From NCBI GenBank assembly GCA_022708765.1, contig JAKIYB010000306.1, positions 1-5,968 of the forward strand: 5,968 bases of DNA, in the 5' to 3' direction. Under the pieces are notes generated by a model. The model worked only from the letters and a program-made list of their open reading frames with translations. It was not told the origin of the DNA and did not search any database. This stretch comes from Armatimonadota bacterium. GTDB taxonomy: Bacteria; Armatimonadota; Hebobacteria; CAIYQO01. Below, one piece after another: positions 1 to 5,968 of this stretch (position 1 is the stretch's first letter; each line of letters opens with the position of its first letter). The translations under genes and the position numbers were made by a program.

Positions 1-178
1 CTTTCTGGAGGAGCGCGCGGGCGCCGTGACCGACCATGTGGCGGACCGATTCCTCCGGCACCGCGACACGCCCCAGCACAGTGAGCGAATGGTTGAGCGC
101 CGCGGTGAGATCGGGCGCAGTATCGAGCAGGGTGCCGTCGAGATCGAACACGACGACGGAGAAGGGAAAGCTTGTCAT
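1..178 (-). CDS. gph: HAD-superfamily phosphatase, phosphoglycolate phosphatase-like (N-terminal fragment)
   Basis: This is the first 59 codons of a gene reading leftwards; the rest lies outside the window. The start is the ATG at 178-176. The product opens with a short hydrophobic strand leading into D12-L-D14-G-T16, the HAD motif I: D12 is the expected aspartyl nucleophile and D14 the general acid/base. L-L-D-T-A-P-D follows, the usual entry to the helical cap of the Gph/PGP subfamily. Residues near 49-56 (M-V-G-H-G-A-R-A) match the VGxGAxxL cap segment of phosphoglycolate phosphatases. Family members are soluble Mg-dependent phosphatases that hydrolyse 2-phosphoglycolate, often a by-product of DNA 3'-end repair, to glycolate. 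Related HAD enzymes such as PpaX or sugar phosphatases have the same N-terminus, so the substrate is not certain. No good Shine-Dalgarno precedes the start, and the start codon lies within an inverted repeat (165-221). The gene is divergent from the sugar kinase fusion. Confidence 0.82.
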   Translation of the reverse strand, partial: MTSFPFSVVVFDLDGTLLDTAPDLTAALNHSLTVLGRVAVPEESVRHMVGHGARALLQK

Positions 179-221
179 GCGCGGGCAATGCCGCGCCTCG
201 TATGGAATTGGCAAGCTTTCC
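165..221. repeat. Nested inverted repeat spanning the divergent start region
   Basis: The arms 165-177 and 209-221 are complementary at 12 of 13 positions, with ten contiguous perfect pairs (GGAAAGCTTG against CAAGCTTTCC); each arm contains the palindrome AAGCTT. Inside, 179-184 (GCGCGG) pairs perfectly with 191-196 (CCGCGC) around a six-base loop. The left arm includes the start codon of the leftward phosphatase gene, and the right arm lies 17 bases before the start of the rightward fusion gene. It could be a two-site operator for a dimeric regulator serving both divergent genes, or a structured leader. There is no T-tract, so it does not look like an intrinsic terminator. The pairing is seen directly; any function is inference. 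Confidence 0.5.
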
Positions 222-237
222 GTGGCAAGACGCGCCC

Positions 238-2853
238 ATGTCCATGCGTAACGTTGCCGCCATCATCCTCGCCGCCGGCAAAGGCACCCGCATGCAAAGC
301 CCCAATACGCACAAGGTTTGCCTGCCCGTGGACGGCAAGCCGGTCATCGTGCGTTCGCTGGAGACATACCAGCGCGCCGGGCTCACTGCTCACCTGCTGG
401 TGGTGGGGCAGCAGGCGGAGCAGGTGATGCGCACCGCGTCCGCCGTGCCCGCGCAGGTCATGTATGCTTTCCAGGCGGAACAGCGCGGCACCGGGCACGC
501 GACCCGCGTGGCCACCGATCTGCTGGAAGCTCACGGTTATCAGGGCGATATCATGATTGTCGCCGGCGACAAGGTGCTGGAAGACGGGATTGTTCAGCGC
601 CTGCTGGAGACGTTTTATGCGCAAGCGTGCGACCTGGCCTTCGTTGTCGGCGAAGCGGAGCGCTTCACCGGTTCCGGCCGCATTGTCGTTGAGGAAGACG
701 GGTGCATCATCGGCAACGTGGAGACCTTCGATATCGCCCGCATGCGCCTGCTCATCAACCTGCGCGCGCTGGTGCAGGAGCGCCCACTCTCACCGGAGGA
801 CGCCGAACGGCTGGCGCGCGCCTATTTCTCACGCGAGGACAAAGCCGCCGTCGCCCTCGGCGCGATATGGGAAGCCATTAAACTGGGGCGTCCAATTGAC
901 CAGGAACTACTCGACCGCAACTTCACAGAGGCGGATTATACGCTGCGTATCAACGGGCGCAGTTATCCCCCCGCATATCTGGATCGCGTGAAGTATGCCA
1001 ATCTTTCCGTCTACCTCTTCAAAGGGCCAGCGCTCTACCGAGCGCTGCGCCGCATCGGCGCAGACAACGCGCAGAACGAGGTTTACCTGACGGATGTCAT
1101 AGGTGTGCTGGCAGCCGAGGGCGCGCGGGTGGAAATGGTACCTTTACGCTATCCGGAAGAGGCGATGGCGTTCAACACGCCGGAAGAGTTACAGGCGATT
1201 GAGGAGTATTACAGCGCCCGTCGCAAGCCGGCAGTCGTCCATTGGCGCCCGCGCGAGCGGAAAGTCAGCGAGTGGCAGCGCCTGATCGGCGCCGGCAGCC
1301 ACGAGGTGGCGGCGGCGCTGGAAGCGATTTATGGCGAAGGCCGTCCAGTGGTAGAGCAGAAGCGGCAACTCGTACTGCAGTTGCTGGCGGACTATCGCGA
1401 ACGGTATGGCGACAGCGCGGTGGTTATCGCGCGCGCCCCGAGCCGGGTGAACCTGATGGGCCGTCACGTAGATCACCAGGGCGGCATGAATAATCACGTG
1501 GCGATTGACCGGGATATGTTTATCATCGCCGGACGGCGCGAAGACCGCAGGCTACATATCGCAAACCTCGACGCCCGCCACTTCGCGGAGCGCGAGTTCA
1601 CGCTAGACGAAATCATGGCGGGGTATGCCGGCCAGCCGTGGTTGGATTTCGTCAGCGGGCCGGAAGTGACGCGCCGCGTGGAAACCGCGGCTGGCGATTG
1701 GAGCCAGTATGTTATCGCCCCGCTGGCCCGACTACTTGCGGAGTTTCCGGGTGTATCCTTCGCCGGTCTTAACTGTCTGCTGGGCGGCAATGTGCCCATC
1801 GCCAGCGGACTATCTTCCTCCTCCTCGGTGGTGGTCGCGGCGATGGAAGCCGCCGTCTTCCTCAATCGTCTCGATCTTAAAGCCGAGCGCTTCGTCGAAC
1901 TGTGCGGGGAAGGGGAGTGGTATGTCGGCACCCGAGGCGGCGCCGGCGATCACGGCGCCATGAAGTTCGCTCGTCGCGGCGAGGTGGTGCAGGTCGGCTT
2001 CTTTCCCTTCCGACTGGTTACCACCGTGCCCTTCCCCTCCGATTACATGCTGCTGGTGTGCAATTCGCAGATACACGCCCGGAAAACGGCGGGAGCGAAG
2101 GATATCTTCAACCACCGCGTCGCCTGCTACCAGATTGGGCGCGAACTCTTCAAGCGGGAGTTTCCCGAATATGCGGACCACGTCACGCATTTGCGCGATA
2201 TGGACCCCGCGTATCTGGGGGTGAGCTATCCTGATTTCCTGGAGATGCTGGCGCGGCTGCCCGAGCAGATTGACCGTGAGGAGATTCGCGCGCGCCTTGA
2301 CGCCGACTTCTGCGATCGCATCTTCGCCACCCATGCAGGAATCATGCGCCGTTATCAGGTGCGCTCGGTGGTGCTCTACGGGCTGGCCGAGATCGCGCGC
2401 GGCAAGGCGGCTCCCGATGTGCTCACGCACGGGCATGCCGCCGAATTCGGCCAGTGGATGAATCGCTCGCACGACGGCGACCGCGTGGTAAGGTGGGTGG
2501 GACAAGAACCAAGGCCGTTCCAGGAGGCGTGTGATGACACCATGCTGGCCGCTCTCGTCACTCGCGCGCGCTCCGGGGATCCGGATGCGGCACTGGCCAG
2601 GCAGACCGGGGCCTACGCCTGCAGCGTGCCGGAGATTGACCAGATGGTGGATATCGCCCTCTCCGTCAACGGCGTGGCGGGCGCGCAAATCGCCGGCGCC
2701 GGTTTAGGCGGCTGCATCATGGTGCTGGTGAAACAGGAAGCTGTTGATTACCTGGCGACGGTTCTTACCTCGCGTTATTACGATCCGCGCAATCTGGATG
2801 CCGATATTTACCCGTGCTATCCCACTTCCGGCAGCGGCGTATTGGGGGTATAA
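238..2853 (+). CDS. Bifunctional sugar-1-phosphate nucleotidyltransferase / galactokinase-type GHMP sugar kinase (871 aa)
   Basis: The two-domain enzyme is predicted to phosphorylate a free sugar at C1 and transfer a nucleotidyl group to give an NDP-sugar in the cytoplasm. Domain 1 (about 1-325) is GlmU-like: L11-A-A-G-K-G-T-R-M19, K26, Q82-R-G-T-G-H-A88, the metal aspartate D111 in V-A-G-D, N277-A-Q-N-E-V-Y-L-T-D286, and N313. No left-handed beta-helix acetyltransferase domain follows. Domain 2 (about 335-871) is a GHMP kinase: A400-P-S-R-V-N-L-M-G-R-H-V-D412-H-Q-G-G, P520-I-A-S-G-L-S-S-S-S-S530, likely catalytic base D571 in G-G-A-G-D-H-G, and A819-G-A-G-L-G-G825. At about 540 residues it exceeds the usual 380-400 of galactokinases. 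I chose ATG 238 because nucleotidyltransferases begin 5-10 residues before L-A-A-G; ATG 244 and 202 are in-frame alternatives and none has a clear Shine-Dalgarno. The architecture parallels FKP, but the substrate is unknown; R409 hints at a uronic acid. Confidence 0.88.
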   Translation: MSMRNVAAIILAAGKGTRMQSPNTHKVCLPVDGKPVIVRSLETYQRAGLTAHLLVVGQQAEQVMRTASAVPAQVMYAFQAEQRGTGHATRVATDLLEAHGYQGDIMIVAGDKVLEDGIVQRLLETFYAQACDLAFVVGEAERFTGSGRIVVEEDGCIIGNVETFDIARMRLLINLRALVQERPLSPEDAERLARAYFSREDKAAVALGAIWEAIKLGRPIDQELLDRNFTEADYTLRINGRSYPPAYLDRVKYANLSVYLFKGPALYRALRRIGADNAQNEVYLTDVIGVLAAEGARVEMVPLRYPEEAMAFNTPEELQAIEEYYSARRKPAVVHWRPRERKVSEWQRLIGAGSHEVAAALEAIYGEGRPVVEQKRQLVLQLLADYRERYGDSAVVIARAPSRVNLMGRHVDHQGGMNNHVAIDRDMFIIAGRREDRRLHIANLDARHFAEREFTLDEIMAGYAGQPWLDFVSGPEVTRRVETAAGDWSQYVIAPLARLLAEFPGVSFAGLNCLLGGNVPIASGLSSSSSVVVAAMEAAVFLNRLDLKAERFVELCGEGEWYVGTRGGAGDHGAMKFARRGEVVQVGFFPFRLVTTVPFPSDYMLLVCNSQIHARKTAGAKDIFNHRVACYQIGRELFKREFPEYADHVTHLRDMDPAYLGVSYPDFLEMLARLPEQIDREEIRARLDADFCDRIFATHAGIMRRYQVRSVVLYGLAEIARGKAAPDVLTHGHAAEFGQWMNRSHDGDRVVRWVGQEPRPFQEACDDTMLAALVTRARSGDPDAALARQTGAYACSVPEIDQMVDIALSVNGVAGAQIAGAGLGGCIMVLVKQEAVDYLATVLTSRYYDPRNLDADIYPCYPTSGSGVLGV

Positions 2854-2854
2854 T
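2849..2854 (+). promoter_or_regulatory. Candidate -10 box (TATAAT) overlapping the upstream stop codon
   Basis: A perfect sigma-70 -10 hexamer, TATAAT, covers the last five bases of the fusion gene (its TAA is 2851-2853) plus one more base. The region 17 bases upstream (2826-2831, TTCCGG) is a poor -35. If used, transcription would start near 2861 and give a leader of about 45 bases before the GTG start of the secreted-protein gene. This would let that gene be expressed apart from the kinase gene. The match is exact, but it rests on one hexamer, so the call is tentative. Confidence 0.4.
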
Positions 2855-2895
2855 CAGCGTATCATCGTCATGTTGACAATCTCCTTGTTCGCATT

Positions 2896-2900
2896 GGAGG
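2896..2900 (+). promoter_or_regulatory. Shine-Dalgarno fixing the GTG start of the secreted protein
   Basis: GGAGG lies six bases before the GTG at 2907-2909, an ideal spacing. It supports the GTG over the in-frame ATGs at 2922, 2928 and 2931, which lack a comparable site. Confidence 0.75.
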
Positions 2901-2906
2901 GAAGTT

Positions 2907-5738
2907 GTGCAATTGATATTCATGCGCATGATGTTGCTCGTGATGCTCGGAAGCACCGTTATCGCTGCCTCGCCACTGATGCGCGAGACCTTCAGTACAC
3001 TGGATGCGAAAGTGTGGACGCCGCAACCGCCGCTGAACGCGCGAGGGCCGATTCCCGCCAACGGCGCATGGGCAGCCGCCAACGGCGAACTCGTCGCGAC
3101 CGGCAGCGCCGCGCCATGGACGGTGCTGACCGCCGGCGGGGCGGGCTGGACCGATTACCGGCTGTCGGCGAAGGTGACGATTCGCCAACCGGCGCCGATA
3201 CGCACGGGACCGATCCATTCCAGTCAGTTTGACCGATTTGAGCCGATTGATCCGCAACATCCAAACACCGCGCACGCCGAGCAGTTCCGCTATCGCTATT
3301 ACGCAGGGGAGTTCGACTGGGGCTCGGATGCCGCGCTCTATTTCCGATATCAGGATCGCTTAGCCTGCTATCGGGTGCAGCTCTCCACCGAGTTTCAGGA
3401 AGTGATTCTCTGGCATGGCACCGGTGGTTATCTGCAGGTGGTGCCGTGCAAGCTGGAGGTGGGAAAGACATATTCAGTAGAGGTCGTCGCGCGAGGGGCG
3501 CACTTTCAAGTGTCAGTTAATGGAAAACGGCTCATTGATTACTGGCACGAGTCCCTGCCCACGCTAGCCGGCGGCATCGGGCTGGGCGCATATCACAGCA
3601 CGGTGGGCTTTCGCGAGGTGACTGTGGCGGCGTTGCCGGAAGCCGATGAAGCGATGCCGACGCATCAGCCGAAGTTCACCACTCGGAAGTGGCGCACACT
3701 TCGCTGGATCTTCGACGGCAACGAGCCGATCACTCTGCTGGAGAAAGAATCGTCGCAGGATGACAGCTACCTCTCGAAAGCGCTCTTCTATCACTTCACC
3801 AAGCTGCGGCCAGGCTACAGGCCGACCTTCTACGGCTGGGTGGCCATCCTCATCTACCCACACATGACGCAGCTTGTCGGCGATGAGTGGACCGGGGTGA
3901 ATACCGCCGGCGAAGGCAGCGCCAAGTTGATCCTCACATTCGACAGCGTCACTCCCGAAGAGACACTGCGCGCCGGCCATACCATCGTATTGACTTACGA
4001 CCGTGCGCACGGCACTTACCGTCACGACGTGACGGTAGACATGACATGGCTAAAGGACCAGACGCATTCCTACATCGAATTTACCGACCCCTTCACATAT
4101 AACAACAAGGCGCCCGGCCGTGGCGTGAAGTACCCCTGGCTACCCGCGGGCCACGAGTGGGGACTTTTTCCGGGCGAGGACGGCATGCTGTACCGCCACC
4201 CGATTTCAGAAGCGACGCGGCTGGAGCCGATGCTCTTTAATAACTGGCAGACGCGGAAAGACAGCGCCTTCTGGCTACTTTATCCTGACCGCGCGGTGTG
4301 TCCCATCTGGGAACACCACAATCCCGGCGAACAGTCCGGTCTGGGAGTGTGCCACTGGGGGTATGACTGGCATCAGGATATCGTCTGGGAAAAGGGCCGC
4401 AACTTCAAAGCCGGCGAGAAGATGACGGTAAAATATGCTCATGCCGGCTTGCGACCGCACGAAGCGGAGCGCCTTTTCCAGCGTTCGAGGCTGCATCCCG
4501 ACAGCGACAAACCGGAAGCCACCGGTCCGGGAACTTTCGCCACTATCGTGCCCACGCCATACGCCTTTCCGCTATGCAACCCTGCCGGAACTGATTTCGC
4601 CGAATTGCAGAGCGTGCGCGAACCATACCTGGGCTGGCATTTCTGGGGCGAATATGTGGTGGACCGTGAGATAGGACACAACGACCGATACTCCTTGCGC
4701 ATGGACGGCCCTGGCTCGGTGAACGGCATGATGTATCACCACATGCTCGACACCCATACCGAACAATATCTCTGTACGGTGTGGGTGAAGACGAAGAATG
4801 TGCGCGGCGGCAAGGGGCCGATCATCACGCTGAAATATTCCTACGCCGACACCCCCCGCGACATTGTGGAAACCGGCATGCTCGGTGACAACGATTGGCG
4901 CGAAATTTCCTTCATCTCTACCGTGCCGCTCACGCACGAATCCTCAGATATCATCTTTGAGTTGGATGGATCAGGCATCGCCTGGTTTGATGACTTCTCG
5001 CTCCGGCCCATCGAGGCAGGAGAGAAGGTCGCGGAGAAACGTCCCGCGCCCATTGCTGTGGCGCTGCCAGAGCCGGTGAAGGATCTCCTGCTCGACCTGC
5101 CCTGCGACGAAGGAGAGGGGCTGCAATGCGTGGATCGCAGCAATCGCGGCAACACCGTTCGCCTGCTCGGTGCGACCTGGGCGCACACGGAGAAGCGCGC
5201 GGTGCTGCGCTTCGCGCCAAACACCGGCGCCTTCGTGCTGCGGCCATCGCCGGAGTTCTCGCCGAAAACACTGGACGGCGTGAAAGGCTTCGGACTGTCG
5301 GCGATGACCCTCGAAGCCTGGATACGTCCCGCACCGAGCACCGAAGCGGGCGCGATTCTCGGCTATTATTATTCGCCGGTACTGTATCTTCAACCAGCAG
5401 GCAAAGAAAAATTCTCTCTGAACCTGATGGCTACCCCCAGCAAAGGCAGGCGCGTCGTCGCCACTTCGCCGGCCCTCATCCCGGCGAATGAATGGACGCA
5501 CGTGGCAGCGACGTTGATGACGAATGGCAGCATTCGCCTCTATGTGAATGGCAAGCAGGTGTTAGATACGCCATTTGAAGGAATGCTCTCCTCCTCCGCG
5601 AATCACCACTATATCTCTCTGGGGGTGATGGGTAAGTTCTACGGCTATCCCTACCACGGCGATATGGCCAACCTTCGCTGGTGGGCCCGCGCCGCGACGG
5701 ATGAGGAAATCGCCGCCGCCGTCGCGCAGAGACCCTAA
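2907..5738 (+). CDS. Large secreted multidomain protein with LamG/carbohydrate-binding-like domains (943 aa)
   Basis: I do not recognise this as a named family. Residues 1-20 form a Sec signal peptide: R7, a hydrophobic core rich in M, L and V (8-19), and a V-I-A cleavage site giving a mature start near A21. There is no lipobox cysteine and no later membrane segment, so it is probably secreted or periplasmic. Residues about 24-245 resemble a concanavalin-like jelly roll of the 3-keto-disaccharide hydrolase (DUF1080)/LamG type (E-T-F-S opening, V-N-G-K-R-L, G-G-I-G-L-G). Residues about 250-545 are a Trp/His-rich core (G-H-E-W-G near 415-419, W-E-H-H 468-471, C-H-W-G-Y-D-W-H 482-489) of unknown role. 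Residues about 555-702 look like a carbohydrate-binding beta-sandwich ending in W-F-D-D-F-S-L. Residues 726-943 are a typical LamG_3 domain (E-A-W-I-R-P, W-T-H-V-A-A-T, R-L-Y-V-N-G-K). It starts 53 bases after the sugar kinase fusion on the same strand. Glycan binding is likely; catalysis (lyase or hydrolase) is possible but unshown. Confidence 0.8.
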   Translation: MQLIFMRMMLLVMLGSTVIAASPLMRETFSTLDAKVWTPQPPLNARGPIPANGAWAAANGELVATGSAAPWTVLTAGGAGWTDYRLSAKVTIRQPAPIRTGPIHSSQFDRFEPIDPQHPNTAHAEQFRYRYYAGEFDWGSDAALYFRYQDRLACYRVQLSTEFQEVILWHGTGGYLQVVPCKLEVGKTYSVEVVARGAHFQVSVNGKRLIDYWHESLPTLAGGIGLGAYHSTVGFREVTVAALPEADEAMPTHQPKFTTRKWRTLRWIFDGNEPITLLEKESSQDDSYLSKALFYHFTKLRPGYRPTFYGWVAILIYPHMTQLVGDEWTGVNTAGEGSAKLILTFDSVTPEETLRAGHTIVLTYDRAHGTYRHDVTVDMTWLKDQTHSYIEFTDPFTYNNKAPGRGVKYPWLPAGHEWGLFPGEDGMLYRHPISEATRLEPMLFNNWQTRKDSAFWLLYPDRAVCPIWEHHNPGEQSGLGVCHWGYDWHQDIVWEKGRNFKAGEKMTVKYAHAGLRPHEAERLFQRSRLHPDSDKPEATGPGTFATIVPTPYAFPLCNPAGTDFAELQSVREPYLGWHFWGEYVVDREIGHNDRYSLRMDGPGSVNGMMYHHMLDTHTEQYLCTVWVKTKNVRGGKGPIITLKYSYADTPRDIVETGMLGDNDWREISFISTVPLTHESSDIIFELDGSGIAWFDDFSLRPIEAGEKVAEKRPAPIAVALPEPVKDLLLDLPCDEGEGLQCVDRSNRGNTVRLLGATWAHTEKRAVLRFAPNTGAFVLRPSPEFSPKTLDGVKGFGLSAMTLEAWIRPAPSTEAGAILGYYYSPVLYLQPAGKEKFSLNLMATPSKGRRVVATSPALIPANEWTHVAATLMTNGSIRLYVNGKQVLDTPFEGMLSSSANHHYISLGVMGKFYGYPYHGDMANLRWWARAATDEEIAAAVAQRP

Positions 5739-5743
5739 CCTGC

Positions 5744-5788
5744 GCACGCGACGATGCGTCACGGAGGCGGGCACAAATCGTCGCATGC
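5744..5788. terminator. Candidate hairpin between convergent genes
   Basis: The arms 5744-5755 and 5777-5788 match at 11 of 12 positions around a 21-base loop. The single mismatch (C5747/A5785) becomes a G-U pair in the leftward transcript, so the stem is better in the uvsE RNA, where it straddles the stop codon. The hairpin sits where the two convergent genes end, but neither side has a T-tract. It may be an mRNA 3'-end structure or a weak bidirectional terminator; chance pairing in GC-rich DNA is also possible. Confidence 0.3.
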
Positions 5789-5968
5789 CAGCGTTTCCCA
5801 GTCCAGTTCCTGGCGCAGGCGGCGGAGAGCCAGGTCTTTGCCTTTGCACTCGGCCATGACGTCTACGGTCAGGTCACTGAGCTGCGCAGCGAAGGCGAGG
5901 AATTCATCCGTATCCAGCCAGTATGCATGCGCGCCGGCTTTTTTTTCGGGATCCTGGCTGCTGAAGTG
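5759..5968 (-). CDS. uvsE: UV damage endonuclease UvsE (C-terminal fragment, 69 aa)
   Basis: This is the last 69 codons of a leftward gene that enters from the right edge; its stop codon is TGA at 5761-5759. The fragment starts with H-F-S-S-Q, followed by G-A-H-A-Y-W-L-D-T-D-E-F-L and D-V-M-A-E-C-K-G-K-D-L-A-L. These are the conserved C-terminal elements of UvsE/UVDE, a TIM-barrel endonuclease that nicks DNA 5' of UV photoproducts independently of UvrABC. The first histidine and the glutamate at fragment residue 40 are 39 apart, close to the metal ligands H231 and E269 that I recall for the Thermus enzyme (38 apart). The carboxylated lysine two residues before that histidine would fall just outside the window. 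A run of eight A's encodes E-K-K near the fragment's start. The gene converges with the secreted-protein gene and is unlikely to share its function. Confidence 0.88.
   Translation of the reverse strand, partial: HFSSQDPEKKAGAHAYWLDTDEFLAFAAQLSDLTVDVMAECKGKDLALRRLRQELDWETLACDDLCPPP

Noticed and set aside
172..237. Upstream extension of the fusion protein to TTG 172 or ATG 202
   Set aside because: The extra residues overlap the divergent gene or the inverted repeat, add no family similarity, and have no ribosome binding site. Nucleotidyltransferases normally start just before L-A-A-G.
26..427. 133-codon + strand frame at the left edge
   Set aside because: It is antisense to the phosphatase fragment and then out of frame with the nucleotidyltransferase domain; both real genes have recognisable motifs and this frame has none.
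238..1230. Annotating the gene simply as glmU
   Set aside because: The C-terminal acetyltransferase beta-helix of GlmU is absent and is replaced by a GHMP kinase, and the sugar-recognition loop is replaced by an insertion, so GlcNAc-1-phosphate uridylyltransferase activity cannot be assumed.
1810..2688. 292-codon open frame on the - strand inside the kinase domain
   Set aside because: It lies fully antisense to a region carrying clear GHMP kinase motifs; its translation is rich in H, R and G with no family motifs. Long antisense frames are expected in GC-rich coding DNA.
2873..2878. Consensus TTGACA as a -35 box for the secreted-protein gene
   Set aside because: A 17-base spacing would place the -10 on the Shine-Dalgarno (GGAGGG), with no AT-rich hexamer at 16-18 bases. 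The upstream TATAAT at 2849 is a better candidate.
5926..5946. GC-rich segment followed by T8 on the + strand, resembling an intrinsic terminator
   Set aside because: No proper stem-loop forms next to the T run (only short self-complementary GCCGGC and GCGCGC), and the segment is inside the uvsE coding region on the opposite strand.

Overview
The window is a compact stretch of high-GC (about 60 % by eye) bacterial chromosome. It carries two complete genes on the + strand, flanked by two partial genes on the - strand. There are no RNA genes, CRISPR arrays, insertion sequences or other mobile-element signs. The organism cannot be fixed from the sequence. The gene style (a UvsE-type UV endonuclease, a large secreted protein with LamG-like ends, a sugar-kinase/nucleotidyltransferase fusion) would suit an Armatimonadota-, Chloroflexota-, Planctomycetota- or Deinococcota-like lineage. 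That placement is a low-confidence inference.

Layout. Positions 178 to 1 (-) hold the N-terminus of a HAD-superfamily phosphatase of the phosphoglycolate phosphatase type. A 59-base gap with nested inverted repeats separates it from a divergent + strand gene at 238-2853. That gene encodes an 871-residue fusion of a GlmU-like sugar-1-phosphate nucleotidyltransferase domain with a galactokinase-type GHMP kinase domain. After 53 bases, which include a perfect TATAAT overlapping the upstream stop codon and a strong Shine-Dalgarno, comes a 943-residue secreted protein at 2907-5738. It has a signal peptide, beta-sandwich (LamG/carbohydrate-binding-like) domains at both ends and an unrecognised tryptophan-rich centre. 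It converges, with a 20-base gap, on the C-terminus of a UV damage endonuclease (UvsE) at 5968-5759 (-).

How they might work together. The fusion enzyme has the parts to turn a free sugar plus two NTPs into an NDP-sugar in one polypeptide: anomeric phosphorylation, then nucleotidyl transfer. This is the logic of a salvage enzyme such as Bacteroides FKP, but with a GlmU-like transferase and a GalK-like kinase. The kinase sugar-binding motif reads G-R-H-x-D where galactokinases have G-E-H-x-D. Because that glutamate contacts the C6 hydroxyl in galactokinases, an arginine there suggests a C6-carboxylated sugar (a hexuronate). The secreted neighbour looks carbohydrate-binding, so a link between outside glycan handling and sugar salvage is plausible but unproven. 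The flanking phosphatase and UvsE look like unrelated housekeeping genes.
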